Shown here: positions 41,258 to 52,420 of the stretch, piece by piece | How the letters are laid out: every line of letters begins with the position of its first letter | How positions within the stretch are numbered: position 1 is the stretch's first letter | Origin: Variovorax ginsengisoli | GTDB lineage: Bacteria; Pseudomonadota; Gammaproteobacteria; Burkholderiales; Burkholderiaceae_C | Reading direction: 5' to 3' | Assembly (NCBI RefSeq): GCF_030486595.1 | Contig: NZ_JAUJZH010000003.1 | Span: forward strand, 62,001 to 126,000 | DNA length: 64,000 bases | Notes under the pieces: model-generated | What the model was told of the DNA's origin: nothing | Databases searched by the model: none | What the model saw: only the letters and a program-made list of their open reading frames with translations | Made by a program: the position numbers and the translations under genes

Positions 41258-43942
41258 TCAGCGCAATTGGCCGAGCAGTTGCTTGGCTTCGGCCTTGATG
41301 TCGCCGGCGCTCTCGGCGGCGACTTCCTCGACCAGCGAGCGGGCGCCTTCGACGTCGCCCAGCGCCTTCAGTTCGCGGGCCAGCGACAGCTTGATCGCGT
41401 GCGGGTTCTCGCCGCTGTCGTCGATCGTCTCGAGGCGGCCGCGCTCGGTGTCGGGCGGGTTGCGGTTCGACAGGCCGGCCAGCGAACTCATGTCGAATTC
41501 GATGAAGCCGGAGTCGGCAGGCAGGCCGGAACGCAGCGGTGCGGGCTGGGTGCGTTCCTCGTCGGCGTGCGCCGAGGAACGCGCCATCGGCTCGAGCGCG
41601 CCCGGGGCGGTATCGAAGTCGTTCTCGAGGTCGAGGCGGCTGATGGCCGGGGCGGCCGGCTGGTGGCCGTTGAGCGGCGCCGTGACGGTGCTCGGCAGCT
41701 CGGCGGCGGTCGGGACCGGCTTGTGCACCGGGGCCGGCGTGATCGGCAGGCTGGCCGTGATGGGTGCCGGGGCGGTCGCGGCCGGTGGCGTGCTCAGTTC
41801 GAGATCGAAGTCCAGCGGTGCCACCGAGGGCACGAAGGCCGGCGGCGGCGCTTCGACTTCCGCCGCGGGCGCGAGCGGGGCGGGGGCGCTGGCAGCGGCC
41901 AGCGTGCCGGCGAAGGCGGCGGCCTCGGCGGCGGACACGCCACCGCGGCTGCCGGTTTCGTAGAGCGGATTGCCCGGATCGAGTTCCTTGCCGAGCTCGA
42001 CCACGCGATTCCAGTCGCTGCCGGTGCCGCCGGTGAGCTTGTGGACGTCGGCGGCGAGCGCTTCGTAGGCACGCAGGTCGCGGCGCTTGGCGTGGATCTC
42101 GAGCAGCTTGAGGTGGATGGCGGTGCGTTCCGGATTGATCCGCAGGGCCTCACGCAGGATTTCCTCGGCCTGCAGGTCGCGGCCATAGGCGAGGTAGACG
42201 TCGGCTTCGGCCACCGGATCGACGTCGCCGGCGTCCAGTTGGCTCGGCGAGTACGACAGCGACGACACCACCGAGTTCCCGCGGTTCTTGGTGTCGACCG
42301 ACTCGCCGCCGCTGGCGCCGAAGAAGGAGTCTTTGGGGATGCGGCTTTCGATGAAGACGCTGTCGCCGGCATCGCGGCGCTTGCGGCCGAGCACGCGGTA
42401 GAGCAGGAAGCCGATCAGCAGGGCGATCAGGGCTGCCGCTCCGGCCATCAGCGGGTTGTCGAGGAGTTCGGAGAAGAAGCTCTGCTGCGCGGGCGGCGGC
42501 GGAGGCGGCGCCTTGACGACCGGCTTGGCGGCAGCGGCGGGCGGCGCTGCCGCGGGTGCGACGGCGGCCGGCGCGGCGGCCGCCGCCACCGTCGGCGCGA
42601 CCACGGCCGGCGTTGTCGCCGCGGCCGGGGTTGCGGGCGCAGCGGCGCTGGGCGCAGGGCTGGCGGCCGGCGCAGGTGCGGCAGCGGCCGGCACAGGCAC
42701 GGCAGCGGCCGGCGCCGTCGAGGCCGTGGGCGCCACCGGCGCGGGAGCCGCCGCTGGGGCTGGAGCCGCTGCCGCGGGCGCGGCACCGGTGGCGGCCTGG
42801 ATCTTGTTCAGCTCGGAGATGTTCTTGGACAGTTCGGCCACGCGCGCATTGCTGGCCTGTGCCTGCTTCGCCTGGGCGATCTGCTCTTCGGTCGGGCGGC
42901 CCGGGGCGAGGCCCTGGGAGATTTTGAGCTTGTCACTCGATGCGTTGGCCGCATTGCGGTCCTCGACGTTGGCTTGCAGCTTGCCGGAGGTCTGGCGATC
43001 GGCGTCGGCGACCTTCGAGGTCGGCGCATTGTCGGCCAGGCGGCGGCGATATTCGCCGAAGTCCTGGCTCTGGGCTGTCACCGTGCGGCGAGCCTCGGCC
43101 GCCGGGACGGCCTCCGCCTGCGGTGCACCGGGCAGTTCGAGCACCGCACCGGCCTTGATCCGGTTGACGTTGCCGCCGATGAAGGCGTTCGGATTGGCGC
43201 GCAGCAGTGCCACCAGCATCTGGTCGAGCGAGACCTCGGCCGGCTTGTGGGCGGCCGCGATCTTGCTGGCGGTGTCGCCCGGCTGGACCTTGACCTGTTC
43301 GCCGTTCGAAGTGCGGACGGTGCCGCTGTCCGCAGCGGCGGGCGCGGGTGCGGCCGCAGCGACCGGGCGCTCGCGCCGCACGGGAGGTGCCTGCACTTCG
43401 GCCGGCTGGATGCGCTGCGGGGGGGCGGCGGAGATCTGCGGTGCCACCGGGGCCACCGGCGCGGCTGCCTGGCGGCTGGTCGGCGGGTCGAGCAGCACCG
43501 TGTAGTCGCGCACGATGCGCCCCGAGCCCCAGTTGGCTTCGAGCAGCAGGTCGACGAAGGGCTCGCTGAGCAGGCGGTTGCTGGTGAGGCGGACCACGTA
43601 GCGGCCGTCGGCGCGCTTCTGGACGCCGACGCGGACATCCGATAGCGCTGCGTTGTACGGAACGCCGGCCGCCCGGAAGGCCTCCGCCGAGGCGATGTTC
43701 ACCTTCAGGCTGTCGGCTTCGGCGGCCGTGATCTCGGTGACCTCGATTTCGGCCCGCAGCGGTTCGCCCAGCGCCGACTGCACGTTGAGACGTCCGAGCG
43801 CGAGCGCGTTGGCGTCGGCGGCGAATCCGCCCAGAGCCAGGACCACCGCCGCACTGACCAGCGTTAGCTGACTGCGGCCAGGGATCGTCGAACTCGAGGG
43901 GGTGGCCGAAAGGCGGGCCGCAGGCAACGGTTGTCGTGTCAT
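41258..43942 (-). CDS. fimV: FimV/HubP-family polar peptidoglycan-binding protein
   Basis: Large inner-membrane protein of 894 residues linked to type IV pilus assembly, twitching and polar organisation. A signal-like hydrophobic segment (LVSAAVVLALGGFAADA) is followed by the FimV N-terminal domain (LGRLNVQSALGEPLRAEIEVTE), a LysM-like motif (VKVQPGDTASKIA) and LRANPNAFIGGNVNRIK. A long Ala/Pro low-complexity linker leads to a membrane segment (PLMAGAAALIALLIGFLLYR), then an acidic cytoplasmic tail with TPR-like LAYGRDLQAEEILREAL-type sequence and the FimV C-terminal motif (LARELKALGDVEGARSLVEE). I start at the ATG 43942; a TTG at 43966 is the alternative. Confidence 0.9.
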   Translation of the reverse strand: MTRQPLPAARLSATPSSSTIPGRSQLTLVSAAVVLALGGFAADANALALGRLNVQSALGEPLRAEIEVTEITAAEADSLKVNIASAEAFRAAGVPYNAALSDVRVGVQKRADGRYVVRLTSNRLLSEPFVDLLLEANWGSGRIVRDYTVLLDPPTSRQAAAPVAPVAPQISAAPPQRIQPAEVQAPPVRRERPVAAAAPAPAAADSGTVRTSNGEQVKVQPGDTASKIAAAHKPAEVSLDQMLVALLRANPNAFIGGNVNRIKAGAVLELPGAPQAEAVPAAEARRTVTAQSQDFGEYRRRLADNAPTSKVADADRQTSGKLQANVEDRNAANASSDKLKISQGLAPGRPTEEQIAQAKQAQASNARVAELSKNISELNKIQAATGAAPAAAAPAPAAAPAPVAPTASTAPAAAVPVPAAAAPAPAASPAPSAAAPATPAAATTPAVVAPTVAAAAAPAAVAPAAAPPAAAAKPVVKAPPPPPPAQQSFFSELLDNPLMAGAAALIALLIGFLLYRVLGRKRRDAGDSVFIESRIPKDSFFGASGGESVDTKNRGNSVVSSLSYSPSQLDAGDVDPVAEADVYLAYGRDLQAEEILREALRINPERTAIHLKLLEIHAKRRDLRAYEALAADVHKLTGGTGSDWNRVVELGKELDPGNPLYETGSRGGVSAAEAAAFAGTLAAASAPAPLAPAAEVEAPPPAFVPSVAPLDFDLELSTPPAATAPAPITASLPITPAPVHKPVPTAAELPSTVTAPLNGHQPAAPAISRLDLENDFDTAPGALEPMARSSAHADEERTQPAPLRSGLPADSGFIEFDMSSLAGLSNRNPPDTERGRLETIDDSGENPHAIKLSLARELKALGDVEGARSLVEEVAAESAGDIKAEAKQLLGQLR

Positions 43943-44055
43943 GCTGGTAGGGGCAGCTCGGCCCAAAAGTGTAAGGGGACGTTAACATCAACACCCTGCA
44001 CTGACAAGGCGACAGGGCTTATCTACCCAGTGCGTGCAAACTTCGTCATGCATTT

Positions 44056-44077
44056 GCCGTTGCGATGCCGCAACGGC
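44056..44077. terminator. Perfect 9-bp hairpin between asd and fimV
   Basis: GCCGTTGCG / CGCAACGGC around an ATGC loop, 30 bp after the asd stop on the minus strand. A second GC hairpin (GGGGGCC/GGCCCCC) lies immediately next to it. There is no T-tract, so it may be a weak or Rho-assisted terminator or an RNA stability element. Confidence 0.35.
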
Positions 44078-44106
44078 GGGGGCCGGACGGGCCCCCAAGC
44101 CTGCCC

Positions 44107-45249
44107 TCAAGCTTCCAAGAGGATGCGCAGCATGCGGCGCAGCGGCTCGGCCGCGCCCCACAGCAGCTGGTCGCCGATCGTGAAGGCGCCGACGTATTCG
44201 GGGCCCATGGCGAGCTTGCGCACGCGGCCGACCGGGATCGCCATGGTGCCGGTGACGGCCACCGGCGTCAGGTCCTTGACGGTCGCCTCGCGGGTGTTCG
44301 GCACGACCTTGACCCATTCGTTGTCGGCGGCGATCAGGGCCTCGATGTCGGCCACGGGCACGTTCTTCTTGAGCTTGAAGGTCAGCGCCTGGCTGTGGCA
44401 GCGCATCGCGCCGATGCGCACGCAGAAGCCGTCGACCGGCGTCGCCGCGGTGCCGAACTGCGCGCCCTGGCCGAGGATCTTGTTGGTCTCGGCGCCGCCC
44501 TTCCATTCTTCCTTGCTCATGCCGTCGCCCAGGTCCTTGTCGATCCAGGGGATCAGGCTGCCGCCCAGCGGGGCGCCGAAATTGGCCGTTTCGGCGGCGC
44601 TCAGCGACTGCTGCTTGGCCAGCACCTTGCGGTCGATCTCGAGGATGGCCGACTTCGGGTCGTCGAGCAGCGAGCGCACCTCGGCGTTGATCGTGCCGAA
44701 CTGCGTCAGCAGTTCGCGCATGTGCTGGGCGCCGCCGCCCGAGGCCGCCTGGTAGGTCATGCTGGTCATCCATTCGACCAGGCCGGCCTTGTAGAGCGCG
44801 CCGACGCCCATCAGCATGCAGCTGACGGTGCAGTTGCCGCCGATCCAGTTCTTGCCGCCCTTGGAGAGCGCGTTCTGGATCACGGGCAGGTTGACCGGAT
44901 CGAGCACGATGATCGCGTCGTCGTTCATGCGCAGCGTCGAGGCGGCGTCGATCCAGTGGCCCTTCCAGCCGGCGGCGCGCAGCTTGGGGAACACCTCGGT
45001 CGTGTAGTCGCCGCCCTGGGCGGTGATGACGATGTCGCACTTCTGGAGCGCGGCGATGTCGTGGGCGTCCTTGAGCGTGGTCTCGTTCTTGGCCATCGCC
45101 GGGGCCTTGCCGCCGGCGTTGGAAGTCGAGAAGAAGACCGGCTCGATGAGCCCGAAGTCGCCTTCGGCCTGCATCCGGTCCATCAGGACCGAGCCGACCA
45201 TGCCGCGCCAGCCCACCAGGCCGACCAGAGGTTGATTTGCGTTCGCCAT
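44107..45249 (-). CDS. asd: Aspartate-semialdehyde dehydrogenase
   Basis: Reduces aspartyl-phosphate to the semialdehyde for lysine, threonine, methionine and diaminopimelate synthesis. It has 380 residues of the gram-negative type. The NADP motif is [15 protein letters not shown], the catalytic cysteine is in [14 protein letters not shown] (~136) and the catalytic histidine lies in [13 protein letters not shown]. It follows leuB by about 86 bp, which contain a hairpin. Confidence 0.97.
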   Translation of the reverse strand: MANANQPLVGLVGWRGMVGSVLMDRMQAEGDFGLIEPVFFSTSNAGGKAPAMAKNETTLKDAHDIAALQKCDIVITAQGGDYTTEVFPKLRAAGWKGHWIDAASTLRMNDDAIIVLDPVNLPVIQNALSKGGKNWIGGNCTVSCMLMGVGALYKAGLVEWMTSMTYQAASGGGAQHMRELLTQFGTINAEVRSLLDDPKSAILEIDRKVLAKQQSLSAAETANFGAPLGGSLIPWIDKDLGDGMSKEEWKGGAETNKILGQGAQFGTAATPVDGFCVRIGAMRCHSQALTFKLKKNVPVADIEALIAADNEWVKVVPNTREATVKDLTPVAVTGTMAIPVGRVRKLAMGPEYVGAFTIGDQLLWGAAEPLRRMLRILLEA

Positions 45250-45291
45250 TTCAATTTGCCCTTGTGAAAAAAGAAAAAACTTCTCTTTGCG

Positions 45292-45311
45292 CCCGGCTCG
45301 TCAGAGCCGGG
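45292..45311 (-). terminator. Hairpin between leuB and asd
   Basis: CCCGGCTC/GAGCCGGG stem with a GTCA loop, about 25 bp beyond the leuB stop. In the minus direction a T6 run follows only after ~14 bases, so termination would be partial and read-through into asd is expected. Confidence 0.4.
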
Positions 45312-45335
45312 GAGGGCGTGACGAAGCGGGCTGGT

Positions 45336-46424
<1,089 letters not shown>

Positions 46425-46472
46425 GGTGAACGGAGAGTTGAGGTTGATGAGTGGTGGCTCAGGCCGGCGCCG

Positions 46473-46542
46473 GGCCGCCCCAAGGCGGCCTGCGGCCCCC
46501 TCGGGGGGCAGCGACCCACACGAAGTGGGGGAACGTGGGGGC
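46473..46542. repeat. GC-rich interspersed palindromic element B
   Basis: A GGCCGCC/GGCGGCC hairpin (46473-46490), then CCCCC-loop-GGGGG, then an inner hairpin CCCAC/GTGGG with the 10-mer ACACGAAGTG, then TGGGGG. It matches the layout of element A (36631-36686). It lies in the leuD-leuB gap, within the leu operon, where it may trim or stabilise the message. Confidence 0.65.
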
Positions 46543-46549
46543 CATATCC

Positions 46550-47203
46550 TTAGGCGTCGAGCATGGTGTGCGCCAGCCAGGGCTTCTGGGCCAGGCGGGC
46601 GGCCTCGAAAGCCTTGATCTTGTCCTTGTGGCGCAGCGTGAGGCCGATGTCGTCGAGTCCGTTGACCAGGCAGTACTTGCGGAAGGCCTGGACGTCAAAG
46701 GCGAATTCGCCGCCGTCCGGCTTGATGACCACCTGGCGCTCGAGGTCGATCGTCAGGCTGTAGCCCGGGAAGGCGAAGGTCTGGTCGAACAGCTGGGCGA
46801 CCTGCGCTTCGGGCAGCACGATCGGCAGCAGGCCGTTCTTGAAGCTGTTGTTGAAGAAGATGTCGGCATAGCTCGGCGCGATGATCGCGCGGAAGCCGTA
46901 CTGGTCGAGCGCCCAGGGCGCATGTTCGCGCGACGAGCCGCAGCCGAAGTTCTGGCGCGCCAGCAAGATCGACGCGCCGGCGTAGCGCGGCTGGTTCAGC
47001 ACGAAGTCGGGGTTCGGCTTGCGCGATGCCGGATCCTGGCCCGGCTCGCCCGGATCGAGGTAGCGCCAGGCGTCGAACAGGTTCTGGCCGAATCCGGTCT
47101 TGCGGATCGACTTCAGGAACTGCTTGGGGATGATCGCGTCGGTGTCGACGTTCTCGCGGTCCATCGGTGCCACGAGGCCCTTGTGTACGGTGAATTTTTG
47201 CAT
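46550..47203 (-). CDS. leuD: 3-isopropylmalate dehydratase small subunit
   Basis: Small (swivel-domain) subunit of isopropylmalate isomerase, 217 residues. It has [15 protein letters not shown] near the start and the substrate-binding [14 protein letters not shown] (~91-104). It lies 7 bp after leuC. Confidence 0.97.
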   Translation of the reverse strand: MQKFTVHKGLVAPMDRENVDTDAIIPKQFLKSIRKTGFGQNLFDAWRYLDPGEPGQDPASRKPNPDFVLNQPRYAGASILLARQNFGCGSSREHAPWALDQYGFRAIIAPSYADIFFNNSFKNGLLPIVLPEAQVAQLFDQTFAFPGYSLTIDLERQVVIKPDGGEFAFDVQAFRKYCLVNGLDDIGLTLRHKDKIKAFEAARLAQKPWLAHTMLDA

Positions 47204-47210
47204 GCTGGTC

Positions 47211-48632
47211 TCACGAGAATTGGCGGACGTCGACGAAATGGCCGTGCACTGCGGCAGCGGCAGCCATGGCCGGGCTCACGAGGTGGGTACGCCCGCCCGC
47301 GCCCTGGCGGCCTTCGAAGTTGCGGTTGCTGGTCGAGGCGCAGCGCTCGCCCGGCTCGAGGCGGTCGGCGTTCATCGCCAGGCACATCGAGCAGCCGGGC
47401 TCGCGCCACTCGAAGCCCGCGGCCTTGAAGATCTGGTCGAGCCCTTCGCGCTCGGCCTGCGCCTTCACCACACCGGAGCCCGGCACGACCATCGCGAGCT
47501 TGACGTTCTTGGCGACCTTCTGGCCGAGCTTCTTGACCACGGCCGCGGCCTCGCGCATGTCCTCGATGCGGCTGTTGGTGCAGGAGCCGATGAACACCTT
47601 GTCGATGAAGATGTCGTTCATGGGCTTGTTGGGCTCCAGTCCCATGTAGACCAGGGCGCGTTCGATCGCGCCGCGCTTGTTGGGATCCTTCTCCTTGTCG
47701 GGATCGGGCACGCGGCCATCGACCGGCACCACCATCTCGGGCGAGGTGCCCCAGGTGACCTGCGGCTTGATCTGCGCGGCGTCGAGCTCGACCACGAGGT
47801 CGAAGTGCGCGCCGGGGTCGGAATGCAGGGTCTTCCAGTAGGCGACCGCCTGCTCCCATTCGACGCCGGTCGGCGCCAGCGGACGGCCCTTGACGTAGGC
47901 GATGGTCTTTTCGTCGACCGCCACCAGGCCGGCGCGCGCACCGGCCTCGATCGCCATGTTGCAGACCGTCATGCGGCCTTCCATGCTGAGGTCGCGGATC
48001 GCCGAGCCGGCGAACTCGATCGTGTAGCCGGTGCCGCCGGCGGTGCCGATCCGGCCGATGATCGCGAGCACGATGTCCTTGGCGGTGCAGCCGAGCGGCA
48101 GCTTGCCCTCGACCTTCACGAGCAGGTTCTTCGCCTTCTTGCCGAGCAGCGTCTGGGTCGCCATGACGTGCTCGACCTCGCTGGTGCCGATGCCGTGCGC
48201 CAGCGCGCCGAAGGCGCCATGCGTGGAGGTGTGCGAGTCGCCGCAGACCACGGTCATGCCGGGCAGGGTGGCGCCCGACTCGGGGCCGATCACGTGCACG
48301 ATGCCCTGGCGCTTGCTCAGGAACGGAAAGAAAGCGGCCGCGCCGAATTCCTTGATGTTGCTGTCCAGGGTCGTGACCTGTTCCTTGCTGGTCGGGTCGG
48401 CGATGCCGTCGTAGCCGCGCTCCCAGCCGGTGGTCGGCGTGTTGTGGTCGGCCGTGGCCACCACCGAGCTGATGCGCCACAGCTTGCGGCCGGCCTCGCG
48501 CAGCCCTTCGAAGGCTTGCGGGCTGGTCACTTCGTGCACCAGGTGGCGATCGATGTAGAGGATCGCGGTGCCGTCTTCCTCGGTGTGGACGACGTGTTCG
48601 TCCCAGAGTTTGTCGTAGAGCGTGCGTGCCAT
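47211..48632 (-). CDS. leuC: 3-isopropylmalate dehydratase large subunit
   Basis: Aconitase-family [4Fe-4S] enzyme of leucine synthesis, 473 residues. Cluster cysteines are visible in [13 protein letters not shown] (~350) and [11 protein letters not shown] (~410); [16 protein letters not shown] is the conserved substrate motif. It begins 28 bp after the LysR stop, leaving little room for its own promoter. Confidence 0.97.
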   Translation of the reverse strand: MARTLYDKLWDEHVVHTEEDGTAILYIDRHLVHEVTSPQAFEGLREAGRKLWRISSVVATADHNTPTTGWERGYDGIADPTSKEQVTTLDSNIKEFGAAAFFPFLSKRQGIVHVIGPESGATLPGMTVVCGDSHTSTHGAFGALAHGIGTSEVEHVMATQTLLGKKAKNLLVKVEGKLPLGCTAKDIVLAIIGRIGTAGGTGYTIEFAGSAIRDLSMEGRMTVCNMAIEAGARAGLVAVDEKTIAYVKGRPLAPTGVEWEQAVAYWKTLHSDPGAHFDLVVELDAAQIKPQVTWGTSPEMVVPVDGRVPDPDKEKDPNKRGAIERALVYMGLEPNKPMNDIFIDKVFIGSCTNSRIEDMREAAAVVKKLGQKVAKNVKLAMVVPGSGVVKAQAEREGLDQIFKAAGFEWREPGCSMCLAMNADRLEPGERCASTSNRNFEGRQGAGGRTHLVSPAMAAAAAVHGHFVDVRQFS

Positions 48633-48660
48633 GGGTCTCTTTCGTGGGGAGGTGATTGTC

Positions 48661-49608
48661 TTATGCGGCCAGCTGCGCGGGCGTCGCGGCAGCAGGCGTG
48701 TGCAGGTGCTTGACCAGCATGCGGGCGGCGACCGGCAAGGTCGAGAAGTCGCGGGCGATGAGCCGGATCTGGCGCGCCGCCCAGGCGTCCTGCAGCGCCA
48801 CGCTGGTCAGGCCGCGGCCGATGCCGCCCTGCATCAATTCGAAGGCGCGTCGCGGCATGACGCCGACGCCGAGCCCGTTCTCGATCATGCGGCACATCGC
48901 GTCGAGGCCGGTCACGTGGATGCGCAGCCGGATGCTGCGGTTGGCGGCCAGCGCGGCCTGGTGCATCGCGACGTAGATCGAGCTGTTGGTGTGCAGGCCG
49001 ACGTGGTCGAAGGCTAGCGTGTCGACGAAGTCGATGGCGCGCACGCCGGCCAGGGCATGGCCTGCCGGGACGATCAGCGCCAGCGTGTCGTCGCGGTAGG
49101 GAAGGCTCTGCAGCTCGGTGCTGCCTTCGGCCAGATGACAGACGCCGAGGTCGGCCGCCCCTTCATGGACCGCCCGCACCACCTCGCTGCTCAGGTGTTC
49201 CTCGAGGTCGATCTTGATCGCGTCGTGCTCGCGCGTGAAGGCACCGAGATCCTCGGGCAGGAACTGGACGATGGCGGAAATGTTGGCGTGCACCCGCACA
49301 TGGCCGCGCACGCCATCGGCGTATTCGCTGAGTTCGCCCTGCATCTTCTCGAGGCTGTAGAGCACGGAGCGGGCGTGGTGCAACAGGCTCTCGCCGGCCG
49401 GCGTCAGGTCGACGCCGCGCGCATGGCGGTAGAGCAGGGGCGTTCCGAGCGTGCCTTCGAGGTCGGACAGGCGCTTGCTGATGGCCGACGCCGCGATGAA
49501 CTCGCGCTCCGCCGCGCGGCCGATGCTGCCGAGTTCGCAGACAGCCACGAACAACTGCAGCGACGTCAGGTCGATGCGGCGGGCGAAACTGCGTTCAGAG
49601 GAGGTCAT
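48661..49608 (-). CDS. LysR-family transcriptional regulator
   Basis: Regulator of 315 residues. The N-terminal winged helix-turn-helix ([38 protein letters not shown], residues ~14-51) is followed by a periplasmic-binding-protein-like effector domain with [15 protein letters not shown] and [13 protein letters not shown]. It lies directly upstream of leuC in the same direction, whereas LysR genes are usually divergent from their targets. The effector is unknown; control of the leu genes is possible but unproven. Confidence 0.88.
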   Translation of the reverse strand: MTSSERSFARRIDLTSLQLFVAVCELGSIGRAAEREFIAASAISKRLSDLEGTLGTPLLYRHARGVDLTPAGESLLHHARSVLYSLEKMQGELSEYADGVRGHVRVHANISAIVQFLPEDLGAFTREHDAIKIDLEEHLSSEVVRAVHEGAADLGVCHLAEGSTELQSLPYRDDTLALIVPAGHALAGVRAIDFVDTLAFDHVGLHTNSSIYVAMHQAALAANRSIRLRIHVTGLDAMCRMIENGLGVGVMPRRAFELMQGGIGRGLTSVALQDAWAARQIRLIARDFSTLPVAARMLVKHLHTPAAATPAQLAA

Positions 49609-49698
49609 CGGGGCTTGGCATCTCGTTCAGAGATGGAAGCCCGCATTTTCCCTCAGTTTTGGCCCGGAAGCCATCGCGATAGGAGATGGCTTAGGTGC

Positions 49699-49719
49699 CG
49701 CGGCGCGATGAGCGCCGCG
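49699..49719 (-). terminator. Hairpin after the entericidin gene
   Basis: Perfect 8-bp stem CGCGGCGC/GCGCCGCG with a GATGA loop, 8 bp beyond the entericidin stop. No T-tract follows. Confidence 0.35.
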
Positions 49720-49727
49720 ACCCTCGA

Positions 49728-49868
49728 TCACTGCTTCTTCTGCGCGGCGTCTTCCATCTTCTGGCCGCCCTTCTGGATGTCCTGACCGGCGCCCTTCATG
49801 GTGTTGCAGCCGGCCAGCGGCACGGACACGGCGAAGATCACGGTGAGCAATGCGGCAAGCTTCTTCAT
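49728..49868 (-). CDS. Entericidin A/B-family lipoprotein
   Basis: Small lipoprotein of 46 residues that begins MKKLAALLTVIFAVSVPLAG and has a lipobox ending LAGC (Cys21), so about 26 mature residues are anchored by lipid. The mature part is Lys/Gln-rich with NTMKGAGQDIQKGGQK, the signature of the EcnA/EcnB family, which in E. coli is an antidote/bacteriolytic pair. AAGGAG lies 7-8 bases before the ATG. Only one such gene is present here, with no partner. The role in beta-proteobacteria is unclear; many have a single copy. Confidence 0.88.
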   Translation of the reverse strand: MKKLAALLTVIFAVSVPLAGCNTMKGAGQDIQKGGQKMEDAAQKKQ

Positions 49869-49941
49869 GGTGGAACTCCTTCGTTTGGATGAGGACTCCA
49901 AGCTATTCGGTCCACCGGCGTGTCCGTGTCAGCCAAGACGC

Positions 49942-49966
49942 AAAAAAGCTGCCCGTGGGCAGCTTT
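49942..49966 (-). terminator. Intrinsic terminator of gltA
   Basis: On the minus strand AAAGCTGCC/GGCAGCTTT with a four-base loop is followed by TTTTTT, about 25 bp after the gltA stop. It closes the sdh-gltA operon. Confidence 0.88.
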
Positions 49967-49989
49967 CCTGGTTGAGGGCCTGACGGCTG

Positions 49990-51300
49990 TCAGCGTTGGG
50001 CGATCGGCTTGACGTCGCGCTTGGCCGAGCCTTCGAAGAGTTGGCGCGGGCGGCCGATCTTGTAGTCGGGGTCGCCGATCATCTCGTTCAGCTGGGCGAT
50101 CCAGCCGACCGTGCGCGCCAGCGCGAAGATGGCGGTGAACAGCGGCACCGGGATGCCGATCGCGCGCTGCACGATGCCCGAGTAGAAGTCGACGTTCGGG
50201 TAGAGCTTGCGGGAGACGAAGTATTCGTCTTCCAGGGCGATCTTCTCGAGCGCCATCGCGAGCTTGAACAGCGGATCGTTCTCGAGGCCGAGCTCGCCCA
50301 GCACTTCCTTGCAGGTCTCCTGCATCAGCTTGGCGCGCGGGTCGTAGTTCTTGTAGACGCGGTGCCCGAAGCCCATCAGCTTGACGTTGGAGTTCTTGTC
50401 CTTGACCTGCTTGATGAACTCGCCGATCTTCTCGACGCCGCCAGCCTTCTGGATGTCGTAGAGCATGTTGAGCGCCGCCTCGTTGGCGCCGCCGTGGGCC
50501 GGGCCCCAGAGGCAGGCCACGCCGGCCGCGATCGCCGCGAAGGGGTTGGTGCCCGACGAGCCGCACAGGCGCACGGTCGAGGTCGATGCGTTCTGCTCGT
50601 GGTCGGCGTGCAGGATGAAGATGCGGTCGAGCGCGCGCTCGAGCACCGGGCTCACCTTGTACTCCTCGCATGGCGTCGCGAACATCATGTGCAGGAAGTT
50701 GCCCGCGTAGCTGAGTTCGTTCTTCGGGTACATGTAGGGCTGGCCCACCGTGTACTTGTAGGCCATGGCGACCAGCGTCGGCATCTTGGCGATCAGGCGG
50801 ATTGCGGCGATCTCGCGGTGCTTCGGATTGTTGATGTCCGTGCTGTCGTGATAGAAGGCCGACAGCGCGCCGACCAGACCGGTCATGATGGCCATCGGGT
50901 GCGCGTCGCGGCGGAAGCCGCGCAGGAAGAACTGCATCTGCTCGTTGACCATCGTGTGGTTGGTCACGAGCTTGGTGAAGTTGGTCTTCTTGGCTTCGTC
51001 GGGCAGTTCACCGTACAGCAGCAGGTGGCAGGTCTCGAGGAAGTCGCAGTTGGTCGCGAGCTGCTCGATCGGGTAGCCGCGGTACAGCAGCTCGCCCTTG
51101 TCGCCATCGATGTAGGTGATGGCCGATTCGCACGAGGCCGTCGACATGAAGCCCGGGTCGTAGGTGAACATGCCCGTCTGGGCGTAGAGCTTGCGGATGT
51201 CGATCACGTCAGGGCCCAGGGTGCCCTTGTAGATCGGCAGCTCGACGTTCTGTCCGCCGTTGCTGAACGACAGAGTGGCCTTGTTCTCGGATGCTTTCAT
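49990..51300 (-). CDS. gltA: Citrate synthase (type II)
   Basis: Condenses oxaloacetate with acetyl-CoA, 436 residues. The catalytic residues are in [29 protein letters not shown] (His) and [11 protein letters not shown] (Asp). The length and N-terminus mark the hexameric gram-negative type, usually inhibited by NADH. It is the last gene of the sdh operon, 24 bp after sdhE. Confidence 0.98.
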   Translation of the reverse strand: MKASENKATLSFSNGGQNVELPIYKGTLGPDVIDIRKLYAQTGMFTYDPGFMSTASCESAITYIDGDKGELLYRGYPIEQLATNCDFLETCHLLLYGELPDEAKKTNFTKLVTNHTMVNEQMQFFLRGFRRDAHPMAIMTGLVGALSAFYHDSTDINNPKHREIAAIRLIAKMPTLVAMAYKYTVGQPYMYPKNELSYAGNFLHMMFATPCEEYKVSPVLERALDRIFILHADHEQNASTSTVRLCGSSGTNPFAAIAAGVACLWGPAHGGANEAALNMLYDIQKAGGVEKIGEFIKQVKDKNSNVKLMGFGHRVYKNYDPRAKLMQETCKEVLGELGLENDPLFKLAMALEKIALEDEYFVSRKLYPNVDFYSGIVQRAIGIPVPLFTAIFALARTVGWIAQLNEMIGDPDYKIGRPRQLFEGSAKRDVKPIAQR

Positions 51301-51324
51301 TTCGAGTGTCTTTCAAAGAATGGA

Positions 51325-51627
51325 TCAGGAAGATAGGGATTTCGCACCGTCGCTGCGCATCAGCCGCAGCAGTTCGACCACCTCGGCCCCGGCCCATCCG
51401 GGCTCGGGCTCCTTTCGCGCAAGCAGGAGGTCGAGCAGGTCGTTGTCCGACAGGTCCATCAATGTCTCCAGTGCCTGTGCCTGCCCGCAGGTCAGGCTTG
51501 CCTCGTGCCGTTCGAAAAAGCGGGCAATGAACAGGTCGTTTTCAAGCAAGCCGCGCCGGCAGCGCCACTTGAGCTTGCTCAGCGCGCGCTCGCTGATCGG
51601 CTCGGAAGGGTTGTCGGTGGCTGGCAT
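51325..51627 (-). CDS. sdhE: Succinate dehydrogenase assembly factor SdhE
   Basis: Flavinylation factor of 100 residues that helps attach FAD to SdhA. The essential RGxxE motif is present in KWRCRRGLLENDLF, followed by LMDLSDNDLLDLLL. It lies 17 bp after sdhB, in the usual beta-proteobacterial position between sdhB and gltA. It is acidic and soluble. Confidence 0.94.
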   Translation of the reverse strand: MPATDNPSEPISERALSKLKWRCRRGLLENDLFIARFFERHEASLTCGQAQALETLMDLSDNDLLDLLLARKEPEPGWAGAEVVELLRLMRSDGAKSLSS

Positions 51628-51644
51628 CGGGGCTCTCTTCAGGG

Positions 51645-52346
51645 CTAGATGGCGCGGCGCACCATCAGTTCCTTGATCTTGCCGATCGCCCGGGTCGGAT
51701 TCAGGTTCTTCGGGCAGACGTCGACGCAATTCATGATCGAGTGGCAGCGGAACAGGCGGTACGGGTCCTCGAGGTTGTCCAGGCGCTCGGCGGTCGCTTC
51801 GTCGCGGCTGTCGGCGATGAAGCGGTAGGCCTGCAGCAGGCCGGCCGGACCGACGAACTTGTCGGGGTTCCACCAGAAGCTGGGGCAGCTGGTCGAGCAG
51901 CTCGCGCACAGGATGCACTCGTACAGGCCGTTCAGCTCGTCGCGTTCCTCGGGCGACTGCAGGCGCTCCTTCTCGGGCGGCACGGTGTCGTTCTGCAGGT
52001 ACGGCTTGATCGAGTTGTACTGCTTGAAGAACTGCGTCATGTCGACGATCAGGTCGCGGATCACCGGCAGGCCGGGCAGCGGCTTGAGCACGATCGTGCC
52101 CTTGAGCGTCAGCATGTTGGTCAGGCAGGCCAGGCCGTTCTTGCCGTTGATGTTCATCGCGTCGGAGCCGCAGACGCCTTCGCGGCAGGAGCGGCGAAAC
52201 GACAGCGTCGGGTCTTGCGCCTTGAGCTTCATCAGGGCGTCGAGCAGCATGCGCTCGTGGCCGTCGAGTTCGATCTCGACGGTCTGCATGTAGGGCTTGG
52301 CGTCCTTGTCCGGGTCGTAGCGGTAGATTTGAAAAGTGCGCTTCAT
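51645..52346 (-). CDS. sdhB: Succinate dehydrogenase iron-sulfur subunit
   Basis: Electron-transfer subunit of complex II, 233 residues. The [2Fe-2S] ligands are in CREGVCGSDAMNINGKNGLA, and the [4Fe-4S] and [3Fe-4S] ligands in CILCASCSTSCPSFWW and CHSIMNCVDVCPKNLNP. It lies between sdhA and sdhE. Confidence 0.98.
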   Translation of the reverse strand: MKRTFQIYRYDPDKDAKPYMQTVEIELDGHERMLLDALMKLKAQDPTLSFRRSCREGVCGSDAMNINGKNGLACLTNMLTLKGTIVLKPLPGLPVIRDLIVDMTQFFKQYNSIKPYLQNDTVPPEKERLQSPEERDELNGLYECILCASCSTSCPSFWWNPDKFVGPAGLLQAYRFIADSRDEATAERLDNLEDPYRLFRCHSIMNCVDVCPKNLNPTRAIGKIKELMVRRAI

Positions 52347-52420
52347 CGTGGGATACCTTTAGTCGGTTGGAGACAGAGCTTGCGGCGCTTCGCGCCACTG
52401 CGGTCTGTCCCGCAAAGTTT

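Noticed and set aside
49728..49868. Entericidin gene as a toxin-antitoxin pair
   Set aside because: Only one such lipoprotein gene is present; no second short lipoprotein was found in the flanking gaps.
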